Origin: an uncultured Prevotellaceae bacterium
GTDB lineage: Bacteria; Bacteroidota; Bacteroidia; Bacteroidales; Bacteroidaceae
DNA length: 64,000 bases
Direction of reading: 5' to 3'
Assembly (NCBI GenBank): GCA_900318915.1
Contig: ONMI01000003.1
Coordinates: forward strand, 37,021-101,020
Position numbers and translations under genes: made by a program. This document shows positions 1 to 8,075 of the stretch, one piece after another. The notes beneath the pieces are model-generated. The model had not been told where the DNA came from, searched no databases, and worked only from the letters and a program-made list of their open reading frames with translations. Every line of letters starts with the position of its first letter. Position 1 is the first letter of the stretch.

Positions 1-2
1 CC

Positions 3-806
3 GTGGGCGACCGTGTGGGTATCCTCCTCAACCAGGAGGGTACCGCCTTTATTCATGAGATTGACGACCGGCGCAACTATATCGTGCGCAAGTCGCCCAA
101 TCTCTCACGGGCCTGCCATATCATTGCCGCCAATGTGGACCAGGCCTTCCTTCTGGTCACGGTCAACTATCCCGAGACTTCCACCACCTTCATAGACCGC
201 TTCCTCGCCTCGGCCGAGGCCTACCGCATACCTGTGGTGCTGGTGTTCAACAAAAACGACCTGCTCAACGACGATGAGCGCCGCCTGCAGCAGATGATGG
301 TGGACCTCTATGAGTATGTGGGCTATGAGTGCCGCATCATCTCGGCGGCCACCGGCGAGGGACTCGATGACCTGCGCGACGCCCTGCGCGACCGCATCAC
401 CCTCTTCAGCGGCAACAGCGGGGTGGGCAAGTCGACCTTGCTCAACCAGCTCATTCCCGGTGTGCAGCTGCGCACCGCCGCTATCTCCACCGCCCACAAC
501 ACCGGCATGCACACCACCACCTTCAGCGAGATGCTGCGACTGCCCTTCGGCGGATGGGCCATCGACACACCCGGCGTGAAGGGCTTCGGCGCCTTCGATA
601 TGGAGCCGGGCGAGATATGCGGCTACTTCAAGGAGATATTCCGATTCTCCAAAGACTGCCGGTTTAGCAACTGCACCCATACCCACGAGCCGGGATGCGC
701 CGTGCGCGAGGCCGTGGAGAACCATCTCATTGCACAGAGCCGCTACAACTCGTATGTGAGCATGCTCAACGACAAGGATGAGAGCAAATACCGCGAGGCT
801 TACTGA
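3..806 (+). CDS. rsgA: Ribosome small subunit-dependent GTPase A, 5' part outside window
   Basis: Circularly permuted GTPase that assists late maturation of the 30S ribosomal subunit. Visible in permuted order: NKND (G4, residues 83-86 of the visible part), GNSGVGKS (G1 P-loop, 137-144), DTPG (G3, 188-191), then a C-terminal zinc-binding knuckle with Cys206, Cys219, Cys224, a His-x-His pair and Cys232. The order G4-G1-G3 is diagnostic of this family. The first visible codon is a GTG at the window edge, and about 40 residues of the N-terminal OB-fold appear to be missing compared with usual RsgA length, so the true start lies upstream of the window. The 3' end is intact, and the next gene follows 42 nt later on the same strand. 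Confidence 0.95.
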   Translation: MGDRVGILLNQEGTAFIHEIDDRRNYIVRKSPNLSRACHIIAANVDQAFLLVTVNYPETSTTFIDRFLASAEAYRIPVVLVFNKNDLLNDDERRLQQMMVDLYEYVGYECRIISAATGEGLDDLRDALRDRITLFSGNSGVGKSTLLNQLIPGVQLRTAAISTAHNTGMHTTTFSEMLRLPFGGWAIDTPGVKGFGAFDMEPGEICGYFKEIFRFSKDCRFSNCTHTHEPGCAVREAVENHLIAQSRYNSYVSMLNDKDESKYREAY

Positions 807-848
807 CGCCTCAAACCACCACTACTACATCAACCCTCAAAAAAACGG

Positions 849-2375
849 ATGAAAACTTTCAGATTCCTTACCGCCATCGTGGCCGCCTGCCTGCTGCAGA
901 CGCCCGCCATGGCGCAGACCGACAGTGAGCCCTCGCTCGTACACCCCGCAGTGGGCACCACCGCAGCTGCTGCCGACAGCAGCATACGCCTCTCCATCGT
1001 GAGCAAGCACCAGAACTTCGACCAGCGCAACCGCCAGTATCTGGACGCGGATGTACACTCGCCCAAGTCGGCCAACATACACCCCGACGGCAAGAAATAT
1101 TATGTCAACTCGCTCGAGGGATGCGCCACCGTGGTCTATGACATGCAGACACACAAGAAACTGAAGGTCATCAAATACCGCTTCACCGAGGCCGACTCCG
1201 CCCTCTGGAGCAAGCCCAGCCACTTCTATCCCTTCACCCACTACACTGAAAACCTCAACACCTTCATGGGCAAACCCGTGGAGAGCACCTTCTCGCACGG
1301 CGGACGCTACCTATGGATTCCCTTCTACCGCCGCACCTATGACCTCAACGCGCAGGATCCCTCGGCCGTGGCCATCATCGACACCCGCACCGACGAGATT
1401 GTGAAGCTCATGGAGACAGGTCCCCTGCCCAAAATGGTGGCCACCTCGCACGACGGACGCCATGTGGCCATCACCCACTGGGGCAACAACACCGTGGGCA
1501 TCGTCAATGTGGCCAGCGCCGACCCCAATGAGTGGTACCATGAGAAACTGCTCGTGGTGGACTATGTGCTGCCGCTCAACTTCAGTCTCACCGAACAGGT
1601 GGACCGCGACAATAAGAGCGGCTACTGCCTGCGCGGCACCGTGTTCACCCCCGACGACCGCTACCTGCTCGTGGGATGCATGGGCGGCAACGGTGGCATC
1701 GCCGTCATCGACATGCAGACACAGCGCTACATGGGCCGCCTGCTCGGCATGATGCCCAATGTGCGCCACCTCGTAATCAAAAACGACTATCTCTACCTGA
1801 GCATCAACCGCGACGGCTATGTGCAGCGAATACCGCTCAAGAAGTTCATGGACGCCGCCGCACGCCTTAACGGCAAGGTGGGACGCGTGGACGGGTGGCA
1901 GAACTGCAAGGTGGGCGCCGGCGCGCGCACCATCGTTCCCTCGCCCAGTGGCCGCTATATGTTCGCCGCCTGCAACATGGTGAGCAAACTCTGTGTCGTA
2001 GACACCCGCACTATGAAGCAGGTGGCTGCCATCGATATAGACTCCTATCCCGTGGGACTCGACGTGTCGAACGACGGACGCTACCTCATCGTCACCTCAC
2101 AGGGACGACGCAACAAGGGCGGCAATGCCGTGAACATCTGCCGGGTTGACTATGCCGAGGAAGAACCGGTGCTCACCGATGCCTACGGAGCTGCCGTGCT
2201 CAACGAAAACAGCGCAGAGCCTTCCGACTCTACGCTGCTGGCCCAGACGGGCAATACTTTCGGTGGCGGCACCACCCCCTGGATGCCCTATGCCCTGGGA
2301 GGCCTGGGCGTGGTGGCGGCCGGAGGACTCTTCCTGCTGCTCCGGCGCCGCCGGGTGGTGGCCGAAAAGCGCTGA
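849..2375 (+). CDS. Secreted YncE/YVTN-like beta-propeller with C-terminal membrane anchor
   Basis: 508-residue protein with a signal peptide (residues 1-22, ending AMAQ) and repeated blades with motifs such as VAIIDTRTDEIV, VGIVNV, IAVIDMQT and LCVVDTRT, each following a DGR or DDR turn. This is typical of YncE/YVTN-type beta-propellers exported to the envelope. The C-terminus has a Gly-rich stretch, one hydrophobic segment and a run of Arg (RRRR), so the propeller should be held in a membrane facing the periplasm or surface. Substrate and partner are unknown. It ends 3 nt from the convergent epimerase gene. Confidence 0.7.
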   Translation: MKTFRFLTAIVAACLLQTPAMAQTDSEPSLVHPAVGTTAAAADSSIRLSIVSKHQNFDQRNRQYLDADVHSPKSANIHPDGKKYYVNSLEGCATVVYDMQTHKKLKVIKYRFTEADSALWSKPSHFYPFTHYTENLNTFMGKPVESTFSHGGRYLWIPFYRRTYDLNAQDPSAVAIIDTRTDEIVKLMETGPLPKMVATSHDGRHVAITHWGNNTVGIVNVASADPNEWYHEKLLVVDYVLPLNFSLTEQVDRDNKSGYCLRGTVFTPDDRYLLVGCMGGNGGIAVIDMQTQRYMGRLLGMMPNVRHLVIKNDYLYLSINRDGYVQRIPLKKFMDAAARLNGKVGRVDGWQNCKVGAGARTIVPSPSGRYMFAACNMVSKLCVVDTRTMKQVAAIDIDSYPVGLDVSNDGRYLIVTSQGRRNKGGNAVNICRVDYAEEEPVLTDAYGAAVLNENSAEPSDSTLLAQTGNTFGGGTTPWMPYALGGLGVVAAGGLFLLLRRRRVVAEKR

Positions 2376-2378
2376 GCG

Positions 2379-3251
2379 CTACTCACCAATCTTTATCACA
2401 TACTCGCTCATGAACGAACTGCCTGGCTGCAGGTGGTTCATGAGGTGCTTGTCTCTGAATTCGCCCTGATAGGCCACCGTGTCGTGCAGACCATACCAAG
2501 GCTCTATGCACACAAAGGGGGCATGCTTGCCGTAGGGTGTCCAGATGCCCACGGCGGGCGCGTTGAAGTTCACGCTCACGGCGTCAGAGCCGTCGGGATT
2601 GAGCAGCGTCACGCTGTGTAGCTGGCACTGGTCTATAATCACGGCGTCGTTCTTGAAAGTCTCCTCGCTGAAGGGCCACAGACCATCCTCCGTCTTCAGT
2701 TCCTCGCGGCCAGGCCGGATGCAGCCTTCCACATCGCCGAACACACGGTCCACCACACCCTGCTCGTCGAAGCGCATCACGCCCTTGATGGGCTCGCCCT
2801 CCTTGATGCCCGGCACGTAGAAGGCCGGATGACCGCCTATCTGGAAGTGCATCTCCTTGCGGCCATGGTTGTACACATGCCATACCACATGAATCTTGTT
2901 GTCCTCCAGGCGGTAGGTCACGGAGAGGTGGAAGTGGTAGGGATACAGCGCCATCGTGCAACGGTCGCTCTCCAGCACAAAGGTCACCCGGTCATCGGCC
3001 TTGCGCAGCAGGCGGAACTCCATGTCGCGGGCAAAGCCATGGCGCTTCATCTTGTATTCGTGGCCGTCAATGCGGAAGGTGTCTTTCCACAGTCCGCACA
3101 CGATGGGGAAGAGGATGGGCGAGTGGCGCGGCCAGTAGTTGGGGTCGGCCTGCCACAGATATTCCCTGCCCTCGCTGTCTTTGATACTCTGGAGCTCTGC
3201 TCCCTTGGCGTCCACCGCGATGGTGAGCCGGTCGTTACTCAGTTGTTCCAT
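2379..3251 (-). CDS. Aldose 1-epimerase family protein (LacX-like)
   Basis: 290-residue cytoplasmic protein without a signal peptide. The segment with SPILFPIVCGLWKD (about residues 44-57), the KMKRHGFARD loop and the IGGHPAFYVP motif match the galactose-mutarotase-like fold of LacX/YeaD-type sugar epimerases, in which conserved His residues catalyse interconversion of alpha and beta anomers. The exact sugar cannot be read from sequence. The gene is monocistronic, convergent with the beta-propeller gene, and has a TATATTTG -7 box 60 nt upstream of its ATG. Confidence 0.75.
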   Translation of the reverse strand: MEQLSNDRLTIAVDAKGAELQSIKDSEGREYLWQADPNYWPRHSPILFPIVCGLWKDTFRIDGHEYKMKRHGFARDMEFRLLRKADDRVTFVLESDRCTMALYPYHFHLSVTYRLEDNKIHVVWHVYNHGRKEMHFQIGGHPAFYVPGIKEGEPIKGVMRFDEQGVVDRVFGDVEGCIRPGREELKTEDGLWPFSEETFKNDAVIIDQCQLHSVTLLNPDGSDAVSVNFNAPAVGIWTPYGKHAPFVCIEPWYGLHDTVAYQGEFRDKHLMNHLQPGSSFMSEYVIKIGE

Positions 3252-3310
3252 GATATTGTGGGTTTTGGCTAAAGGTGTATACTGTTAATTCTGCTTCTAT
3301 GAATGTTTTG

Positions 3311-3318
3311 CAAATATA
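3311..3318 (-). promoter_or_regulatory. -7 promoter element for the epimerase gene
   Basis: Reads TATATTTG on the minus strand, an exact match to the Bacteroidetes -7 consensus TAnnTTTG. No good TTTG -33 partner was found at the expected spacing, so confidence is moderate. Confidence 0.45.
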
Positions 3319-3342
3319 GTCTTTTTTTGCCAATTCCACTCT

Positions 3343-3370
3343 TTTTAATCTTTCATTTTTAATCTTTCAT
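3343..3370. repeat. 14-bp perfect tandem duplication
   Basis: The unit ttttaatctttcat occurs twice back to back, directly after the stop codon of the outer-membrane barrel gene (minus strand) and upstream of the epimerase promoter. Probably a slippage product; no function is evident. Confidence 0.85.
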
Positions 3371-3371
3371 C

Positions 3372-4064
3372 TTAAAACGTCAGTCCCACGCGGGCATAGA
3401 AAGCTCCGTTGTGCGCGTCGTCGAAGGCATCGTCGCCGATGTTCGACAGACCGAAGTCGTAGCCCAGGTCTACGCTGAACAGGTCGAAGCGGGCTCCTAT
3501 GCCGGCGCGTATACCCCCGTCGAAGCGCTTGAAGGCACCGTCGCCGAACGAGCTGTAGGTGGTGCGTGAGCCGTACTCCTTGATCTTGCCGCCCACGCCG
3601 CAGGCAAGATAGCCGCCCAGATAGGGCTCTATGGTGGTGCGCGGCGCCACAGGGGCAATGTACTTCAGCACCAGCGGCACCTCCAGGTAGTTCAGGTCGA
3701 AGGTCGTCTTGCTGTCGCCCTTCAATCCCTTGCCGCCCTTCTCGGCGTATTCCAGTCCGGTTTCAAAGAAGAGCGGTGCCATGGGGGTGATGCCGAATCC
3801 TAAGTGCAGACCCACATTGAGACCCGTCTGACTGCTGCCGCCGTCGAGGAGCGGGTTGTCGGAGTTGACATGGGCGGCCGAGAGGCCCACACTCATGTTG
3901 GTGTACATGTTCTCGCCGAAGAAGTAGTGGTTGGGGCTGTAGCGGCCCGTGGTCATGGGGCGGCGGGGAGCGGGAGGCGTATAGCGGTGGCGCTGGGCGC
4001 TCACGGGCTGGCCGGCTGCACACAGCAGAAGGGTCAGCATGATAAGTGAAAATGCTCTTTTCAT
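3372..4064 (-). CDS. Outer membrane beta-barrel protein (PorT/OmpW-like)
   Basis: 230 residues: signal peptide (1-24, ending VSAQ), a short Arg/Pro-rich linker (about 25-45), then alternating hydrophobic/aromatic strands such as VGLHLGFGITP, YLEVPLVLKYIAP, IEPYLGGYLACGVGG and FSVDLGYDFGLSNIG, ending in an aromatic Phe (VGLTF). This is the pattern of the 8-stranded porin-like barrels that are very common in Bacteroidetes (PF13568 class). The role is unknown. It stands alone, with a TACCTTTG -7 box about 54 nt upstream. Confidence 0.8.
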   Translation of the reverse strand: MKRAFSLIMLTLLLCAAGQPVSAQRHRYTPPAPRRPMTTGRYSPNHYFFGENMYTNMSVGLSAAHVNSDNPLLDGGSSQTGLNVGLHLGFGITPMAPLFFETGLEYAEKGGKGLKGDSKTTFDLNYLEVPLVLKYIAPVAPRTTIEPYLGGYLACGVGGKIKEYGSRTTYSSFGDGAFKRFDGGIRAGIGARFDLFSVDLGYDFGLSNIGDDAFDDAHNGAFYARVGLTF

Positions 4065-4117
4065 TGTTGTCCTGATTTAATGGTTTATAAATACGTTTCT
4101 TTTACTGTTCGCTGTGG

Positions 4118-4125
4118 CAAAGGTA
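4118..4125 (-). promoter_or_regulatory. -7 promoter element for the outer-membrane barrel gene
   Basis: TACCTTTG on the minus strand, an exact TAnnTTTG match, placed 54 nt before the ATG at 4064. The -33 half is weak. Confidence 0.45.
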
Positions 4126-4291
4126 GGCATTTCCCTTGCCCGCCTCCCCGTTTTTCCCCTAAAGGTGTATAGGCTTTTCCCTAAAGATGGGCGGTGTTTC
4201 CCCTATCCCCGCCAGGAAAGGCTGCGGCCCCTGTGAAGGTCGGGGCAGACACCTCTGCCCCGGCCGGTGTGAAAAATATGAAGACAGTAAG

Positions 4292-5350
4292 TTATAAGTT
4301 TACATCGTCCACATAAGGCAGGAACGAGGCCGGCGCATAGACATTGCCGAACGAGTAGGCCTCTCTGAAGAGGGGAGCCACCTGCTCCACTGTGTAGCCG
4401 GCAGCACCGCAGCCGACGGCCGTGAGCATGAACTTCTTGTCCGGGTTCATCACCACGAAGTCGGTGAACCGCTCCACGGCTTCTTTCAGTTCGTCGAACG
4501 TGCTTCCTGCGGTGGGTATGGCATAGCTCTGTCCCTGCAGACCCTCTGCCTGCCCTACGATGGCGCCGAAGTGCTCCACGGCATAGCGGGCAGCGCCGCC
4601 GTTGTGAGTGCCCTTTATGTTGCTGCCGAAGACGAGCACCCCATCGGGAGTCAGATGCTCGATATGGTCGGGTGCTACCCGCTGCTCTTCGACAAAGTAG
4701 TTGTCGTTCATGTCGCTCATCATCTGCAGTTTCATCCTTTCATCTCTCATCATGCCCCTTTTCTTCAATCTGATCATCTTCTTGTTGTAGGCCCGCTGAC
4801 TGCGCTGCTCCGTTGCCCACATCTTCGACATGCCCTCATTGGTCTGCTTAAAGCGCAGGTAGCTGCTTATACCGAGTCCTTTTGCGGTGCCCTCCACGTC
4901 GATGTTGGCTCCAATGAAGGTGAACAGCCATCCCTGTTTCTTCAGACTGGCTATCAGTTCCACCACGGCGCCGTGGGTCCAGCGGCGCGACGCGTTCTCC
5001 ATGCCGTCGGTGATGATGGTCACCTTGCCCGTGTCGGGGGTGCTCTCGAGTGCCTTCTTCAGCTCCGTCACCGTATAGCCCACGGCATCATAGAGCGGGG
5101 TGCAGGCGTTGGGACAGTAGTCTTCGTAGGTCAGGTCGCGCACCTCTTCTATGGGCGCGTCCTTAAAGAGATAGCGCGGGTGGGAAGAGTCGAAGCAGTA
5201 GATGGAGACATATTGCTTTATCTCGGTGTTTTCCTTGGCCGCGCTCCGTATGCCGTTCAGCGTCTCGTTGCAGCCGCTCACCGTTTGTTCCCTTACCCCG
5301 TTCATGGAGCCGCTCTCGTCGAGAATAATCAGGTTGTAGGTGGCGTTCAC
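4292..5350 (-). CDS. VWA domain fused to an A1S_2505-like (phage non-structural) domain
   Basis: 352-residue two-domain protein. Residues about 5-200 form a von Willebrand A domain with a complete MIDAS: DESGS near residue 11, Thr in CTPLYDAV, and Asp in ITDGMENAS. After a basic, Met-rich linker (about 200-225), residues about 233-350 carry VLVFGSNIKGTHNGGAA, SYAIPT and GCGAAGY motifs. These resemble the A1S_2505 family known mainly from phage and conjugative-element proteins, in which the Gly-rich loops suggest a macro-like nucleotide-binding fold. No signal peptide is present, so it should be cytoplasmic. The start is a GTG whose first bases overlap the stop of the upstream small gene (GTGA), implying translational coupling. 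Function unknown. Confidence 0.75.
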   Translation of the reverse strand: MNATYNLIILDESGSMNGVREQTVSGCNETLNGIRSAAKENTEIKQYVSIYCFDSSHPRYLFKDAPIEEVRDLTYEDYCPNACTPLYDAVGYTVTELKKALESTPDTGKVTIITDGMENASRRWTHGAVVELIASLKKQGWLFTFIGANIDVEGTAKGLGISSYLRFKQTNEGMSKMWATEQRSQRAYNKKMIRLKKRGMMRDERMKLQMMSDMNDNYFVEEQRVAPDHIEHLTPDGVLVFGSNIKGTHNGGAARYAVEHFGAIVGQAEGLQGQSYAIPTAGSTFDELKEAVERFTDFVVMNPDKKFMLTAVGCGAAGYTVEQVAPLFREAYSFGNVYAPASFLPYVDDVNL

Positions 5351-5568
5351 CTCGCCCTTTGCTCCATCCGTGCCGTTTGTTTCGGCGGCAGCTCTTTCCC
5401 GTCGGTCTTGTTTTCCTCTTTTCCGTCGGTCTTGTTTTCCTCTTTTCCGTCGGTCTTGTTTTCCATATTTTCGGCAGCCGTGTTGTTCTCCGGTTCTTGG
5501 CGGTCGGGCTGCTGGTTGTCGTTGTCAGATTGGTTACCCAGTGATTTGAAAAAAGATAAAATTCCCAT
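5347..5568 (-). CDS. Small acidic repeat protein upstream of the VWA fusion
   Basis: 73 residues from the ATG at 5568 (MGILSFFKSLGNQ). An upstream in-frame ATG at 5655 would add 29 unlikely residues. After an N-terminal amphipathic segment the protein is low-complexity and hydrophilic, with three copies of ENKTDGKE encoded by a 24-bp tandem repeat, then a basic end. It is presumably disordered. The 4-nt overlap with the VWA gene suggests the two are co-translated. No known family was recognised. Confidence 0.55.
   Translation of the reverse strand: MGILSFFKSLGNQSDNDNQQPDRQEPENNTAAENMENKTDGKEENKTDGKEENKTDGKELPPKQTARMEQRAR
5401..5464. repeat. 24-bp tandem repeat, about 2.7 copies, inside the small acidic gene
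   Basis: Units at 5401-5424 and 5425-5448 are identical, and a third copy is complete for 16 nt (5449-5464). The period of 24 keeps the reading frame, so copy-number changes would lengthen or shorten the protein by 8 residues without breaking it. Confidence 0.95.
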
Positions 5569-5732
5569 GTTGTAATGTTTTAAAATGTGAATGATTATAG
5601 GTGTGCATGGCACCCTTCTGCTATTATATACCCCATAATGCAAAAAGGTAAACAATCGCGGAAAAAAAAAGGATAAAAACTTGCTGTCTTGAAAAACAGA
5701 GGGCGGTATGACGGAAAATGGAGGGAAAATCG

Positions 5733-5740
5733 TAATTTTG
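5733..5740 (+). promoter_or_regulatory. Possible -7 promoter element just before mnmA
   Basis: TAATTTTG ends 4 nt before the mnmA ATG at 5745. If it is a real -7 box, the transcript would start at or within the start codon (leaderless). It may also be chance in AT-rich DNA. Confidence 0.3.
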
Positions 5741-5744
5741 CAGC

Positions 5745-6854
5745 ATGAACGAAGATTTTCTCCACAAACGTATTGCCGTGCTGCTGTCAGGAGGCGTAGA
5801 CAGCAGTGTGGTGGTGTATGAGCTGGTGAGGCAGGGCCTGCACCCCGACTGCTTTTATATAAAAATAGGTCCGGAGGAGGAAGAGGAGTGGGACTGCTCG
5901 TCGGAGGAGGACCTGGAGATGGCCACCGCCGTGGCCAAACGTTACGGATGCCGGCTGCAGGTGGTGGACTGCCACCGCGAGTACTGGGACGAGGTGACGC
6001 GCTACACCATGGACAAGGTGCGCGCCGGCTTCACCCCCAACCCCGACGTGATGTGCAACCGGCTCATCAAGTTCGGCGCCTTCGACCAGAAGGTGGGCCA
6101 CGATTACGACCTCATCGCCACCGGCCACTATGCCTGCACCGAAATCATCGACGGCGAGAAATGGCTCTGCACCAGTCCCGACCCGGTGAAGGACCAGACC
6201 GACTTCCTGGCGCAGATTCACCAGTGGCAGCTCAAGAAGGCGCTCTTTCCCATCGGCCACATGATGAAGGAGGAGGTGCGCGCCATCGCCGAGCGGGAAC
6301 ATCTGGTCAATGCGCGCCGCAAAGACTCGCAGGGTATCTGCTTCCTGGGGAAAATCAACTACAACGACTACATACGCCGCTATCTGGGCGAACAGCCGGG
6401 CGATGTGGTGGAGCAGGAGACGGGGCGCCTCATCGGGCAGCACAAGGGTCTCTGGTTCCACACCATAGGCCAGCGCAAGGGCTTAGGCTTCGGCGGCGGA
6501 CCGTGGTATGCCGTGCGCAAGGACGTGGAGCGCAACATCCTCTATGTGAGCCACGGCTTCGAGCCGCTCTCGGCCTATAAGGATGTGTTCCGCATTCACG
6601 ACTTCCATTTCCTCACCCGCGAGGTGGAGATGGACCGCGTGACCTTCAAAATACGCCATACGCCCGAGTTTCATCCTGCGAAACTCGAGCGTATGTCCGA
6701 CGGAAGCTATATCGTGCGGTCTGAACACCTCATACAGGGGGTGGCGCCGGGACAGTTCTGCGTGGTCTACGACAGCGACCACCACCGCTGTTTCGGGTCG
6801 GCTGAGATAGCGCCCGACCTTACTTCACCTGAATATCGTGCTCCAATAGTGTAA
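5745..6854 (+). CDS. mnmA: tRNA-specific 2-thiouridylase MnmA
   Basis: 369 residues, normal length. MnmA uses ATP to activate U34 of Lys, Glu and Gln tRNAs and inserts sulfur. Seen: PP-loop SGGVDSS (15-21), catalytic Cys104 in NPDVMCNRLIKFG, ATGHYA, and the second cysteine Cys199 in KDSQGICFLG, so both redox cysteines of the family are present. An acidic loop (EEEEEWDCSSEED, about 44-56) sits after the PP-loop strand. The gene overlaps the convergent lipoprotein gene by 35 nt at its 3' end. Bacteroidetes often carry two MnmA paralogues; which one this is cannot be told here. Confidence 0.93.
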   Translation: MNEDFLHKRIAVLLSGGVDSSVVVYELVRQGLHPDCFYIKIGPEEEEEWDCSSEEDLEMATAVAKRYGCRLQVVDCHREYWDEVTRYTMDKVRAGFTPNPDVMCNRLIKFGAFDQKVGHDYDLIATGHYACTEIIDGEKWLCTSPDPVKDQTDFLAQIHQWQLKKALFPIGHMMKEEVRAIAEREHLVNARRKDSQGICFLGKINYNDYIRRYLGEQPGDVVEQETGRLIGQHKGLWFHTIGQRKGLGFGGGPWYAVRKDVERNILYVSHGFEPLSAYKDVFRIHDFHFLTREVEMDRVTFKIRHTPEFHPAKLERMSDGSYIVRSEHLIQGVAPGQFCVVYDSDHHRCFGSAEIAPDLTSPEYRAPIV

Positions 6855-7332
6855 TCTGGGGATGGGCTGTTACATAGGCGGCCACATCGCCGGCCTTGAT
6901 GATGCTGCCCTTCGCCTCGGGGTTGATGCGGTGGGCGCTGTTCTCCTTTTCATAATAGTTGAACTCGTAGGTGTAGGTCAGCTCCTTGTCCTTGGCCAGG
7001 AGGGCTATCACCGTGGAGTCGTTGAGGTCGAAGGTGGTGCGCTTGGCATTGGCCGTCACACGATAGGTAAACCTGGTGTAGCGGCCGTCTACCTTGTCCT
7101 CAAATTCCCAGTTGTCTTCTTTCATCTCATGGGTCTTCAACTGGCCGTCGGCCGTGCGGTAGTCTACCGTCACATTGTACAGCTGCAGCCAGCCGGAGCC
7201 CAGACTGAGCTTGTATCTCACCTGGGTGCGGTCGGGGCGGTCCATCACACCGTCGTCGTCGCCGCAAGCAGCGGCCAGGCACACCATGGCCAGCAGGGCC
7301 AGTGCCCACCATCCTTTTTTCAGTTTGTTCAT
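6820..7332 (-). CDS. Lipoprotein of unknown function (DUF4827-like)
   Basis: 170 residues from the ATG at 7332 (MNKLKKGWW). Signal peptide with lipobox LAAAC followed by GDDDG, the acidic motif that in Bacteroidetes marks lipoproteins for surface export. The remainder is beta-rich with no catalytic motif seen. It is translationally coupled to the upstream HAD gene (ATGA overlap), being last in the lysS-gpsA-pgi-HAD operon, and its end overlaps convergent mnmA by 35 nt. The family assignment is tentative. Confidence 0.6.
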   Translation of the reverse strand: MNKLKKGWWALALLAMVCLAAACGDDDGVMDRPDRTQVRYKLSLGSGWLQLYNVTVDYRTADGQLKTHEMKEDNWEFEDKVDGRYTRFTYRVTANAKRTTFDLNDSTVIALLAKDKELTYTYEFNYYEKENSAHRINPEAKGSIIKAGDVAAYVTAHPQITLLEHDIQVK

Positions 7333-8075
7333 GTTGTCTTGGGTTGTCTTGTCAGTTGTTTCAAGTCGTTCCACAGAGCGAGCGCCTCTTGCATGTTGCC
7401 CACCACCGCGTCGGCGCCTTCACGGGCCAGCAGGTCGTCGGCCAGCGGACCGGTGTTCACGGCGATGGTGAAAATGCGGGCGGCCACGGCGGCGCGCACG
7501 CCCAGGGGCGCGTTCTCCACCACAATGGCCTCGAAGGGCGCGGCATGCACCTTCTCCAGACCGCGCAGATAGGGCATGGGGTGGGGTTTGCCGATGCTCA
7601 CATCGAAGCTTGTCACCATGCGCTCGCGGCTCACCAGCCCTTCGAAGTCGGCCTCGAGGGCCTGCAGCAGCGTCTTCTGGCCGCTGCCGGTCACCACACC
7701 GATGGTCATGCCGTCGCTGCGCAGGGTCTGCATCAGCTCCTTCACACCGGGCATGATGTCGGCCTTGCCGAGGGCGGCATAGGCGGCCGACTTGTCGGCG
7801 TAGATGCGCTGGGCCTCGTCGTCGGTCAGCTCCACGCCTTTCTGCTCGCGGTAGAGCTTCTGGATGGTCTCCACACCGCGCATGCCCTCGTAGAGATAGG
7901 CGTCGATGGGCCGCATCTCGATGTGGTGGCGCTGCATAGACTCCTGCCAGGCGATGGCGTGGCGGGGCATCGAGTTGTAGAGCACGCCGTCCATATCGAA
8001 GAGCACGGCCTTCGGTGTGAAAACCTCATGGCCGTGCTTTTCCTTATACCTTTTAATAATGTCGGTCAGGGTCAT
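7329..8075 (-). CDS. HAD-superfamily phosphatase/phosphomutase (beta-phosphoglucomutase-like)
   Basis: 248 residues. HAD motif I FDMDGVL (Asp27 nucleophile, Asp29 acid/base), motif II VVTGSGQ, Lys motif III in GKPHP, and motif IV VVENAPLG, where Asn replaces the more usual Asp. The helical cap between motif I and II (about residues 35-105) is of the beta-phosphoglucomutase class, so it acts on a small sugar phosphate or similar. Placement between pgi and a lipoprotein in one operon fits sugar-phosphate metabolism, but the substrate is not determinable. It begins immediately after the pgi stop codon. Confidence 0.82.
   Translation of the reverse strand: MTLTDIIKRYKEKHGHEVFTPKAVLFDMDGVLYNSMPRHAIAWQESMQRHHIEMRPIDAYLYEGMRGVETIQKLYREQKGVELTDDEAQRIYADKSAAYAALGKADIMPGVKELMQTLRSDGMTIGVVTGSGQKTLLQALEADFEGLVSRERMVTSFDVSIGKPHPMPYLRGLEKVHAAPFEAIVVENAPLGVRAAVAARIFTIAVNTGPLADDLLAREGADAVVGNMQEALALWNDLKQLTRQPKTT

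Noticed and set aside
4571-5575. 334-residue plus-strand frame
   Set aside because: Antisense of the VWA fusion and the repeat gene; the repeated PSVLFSSF pattern is only the complement of the 24-bp repeat.
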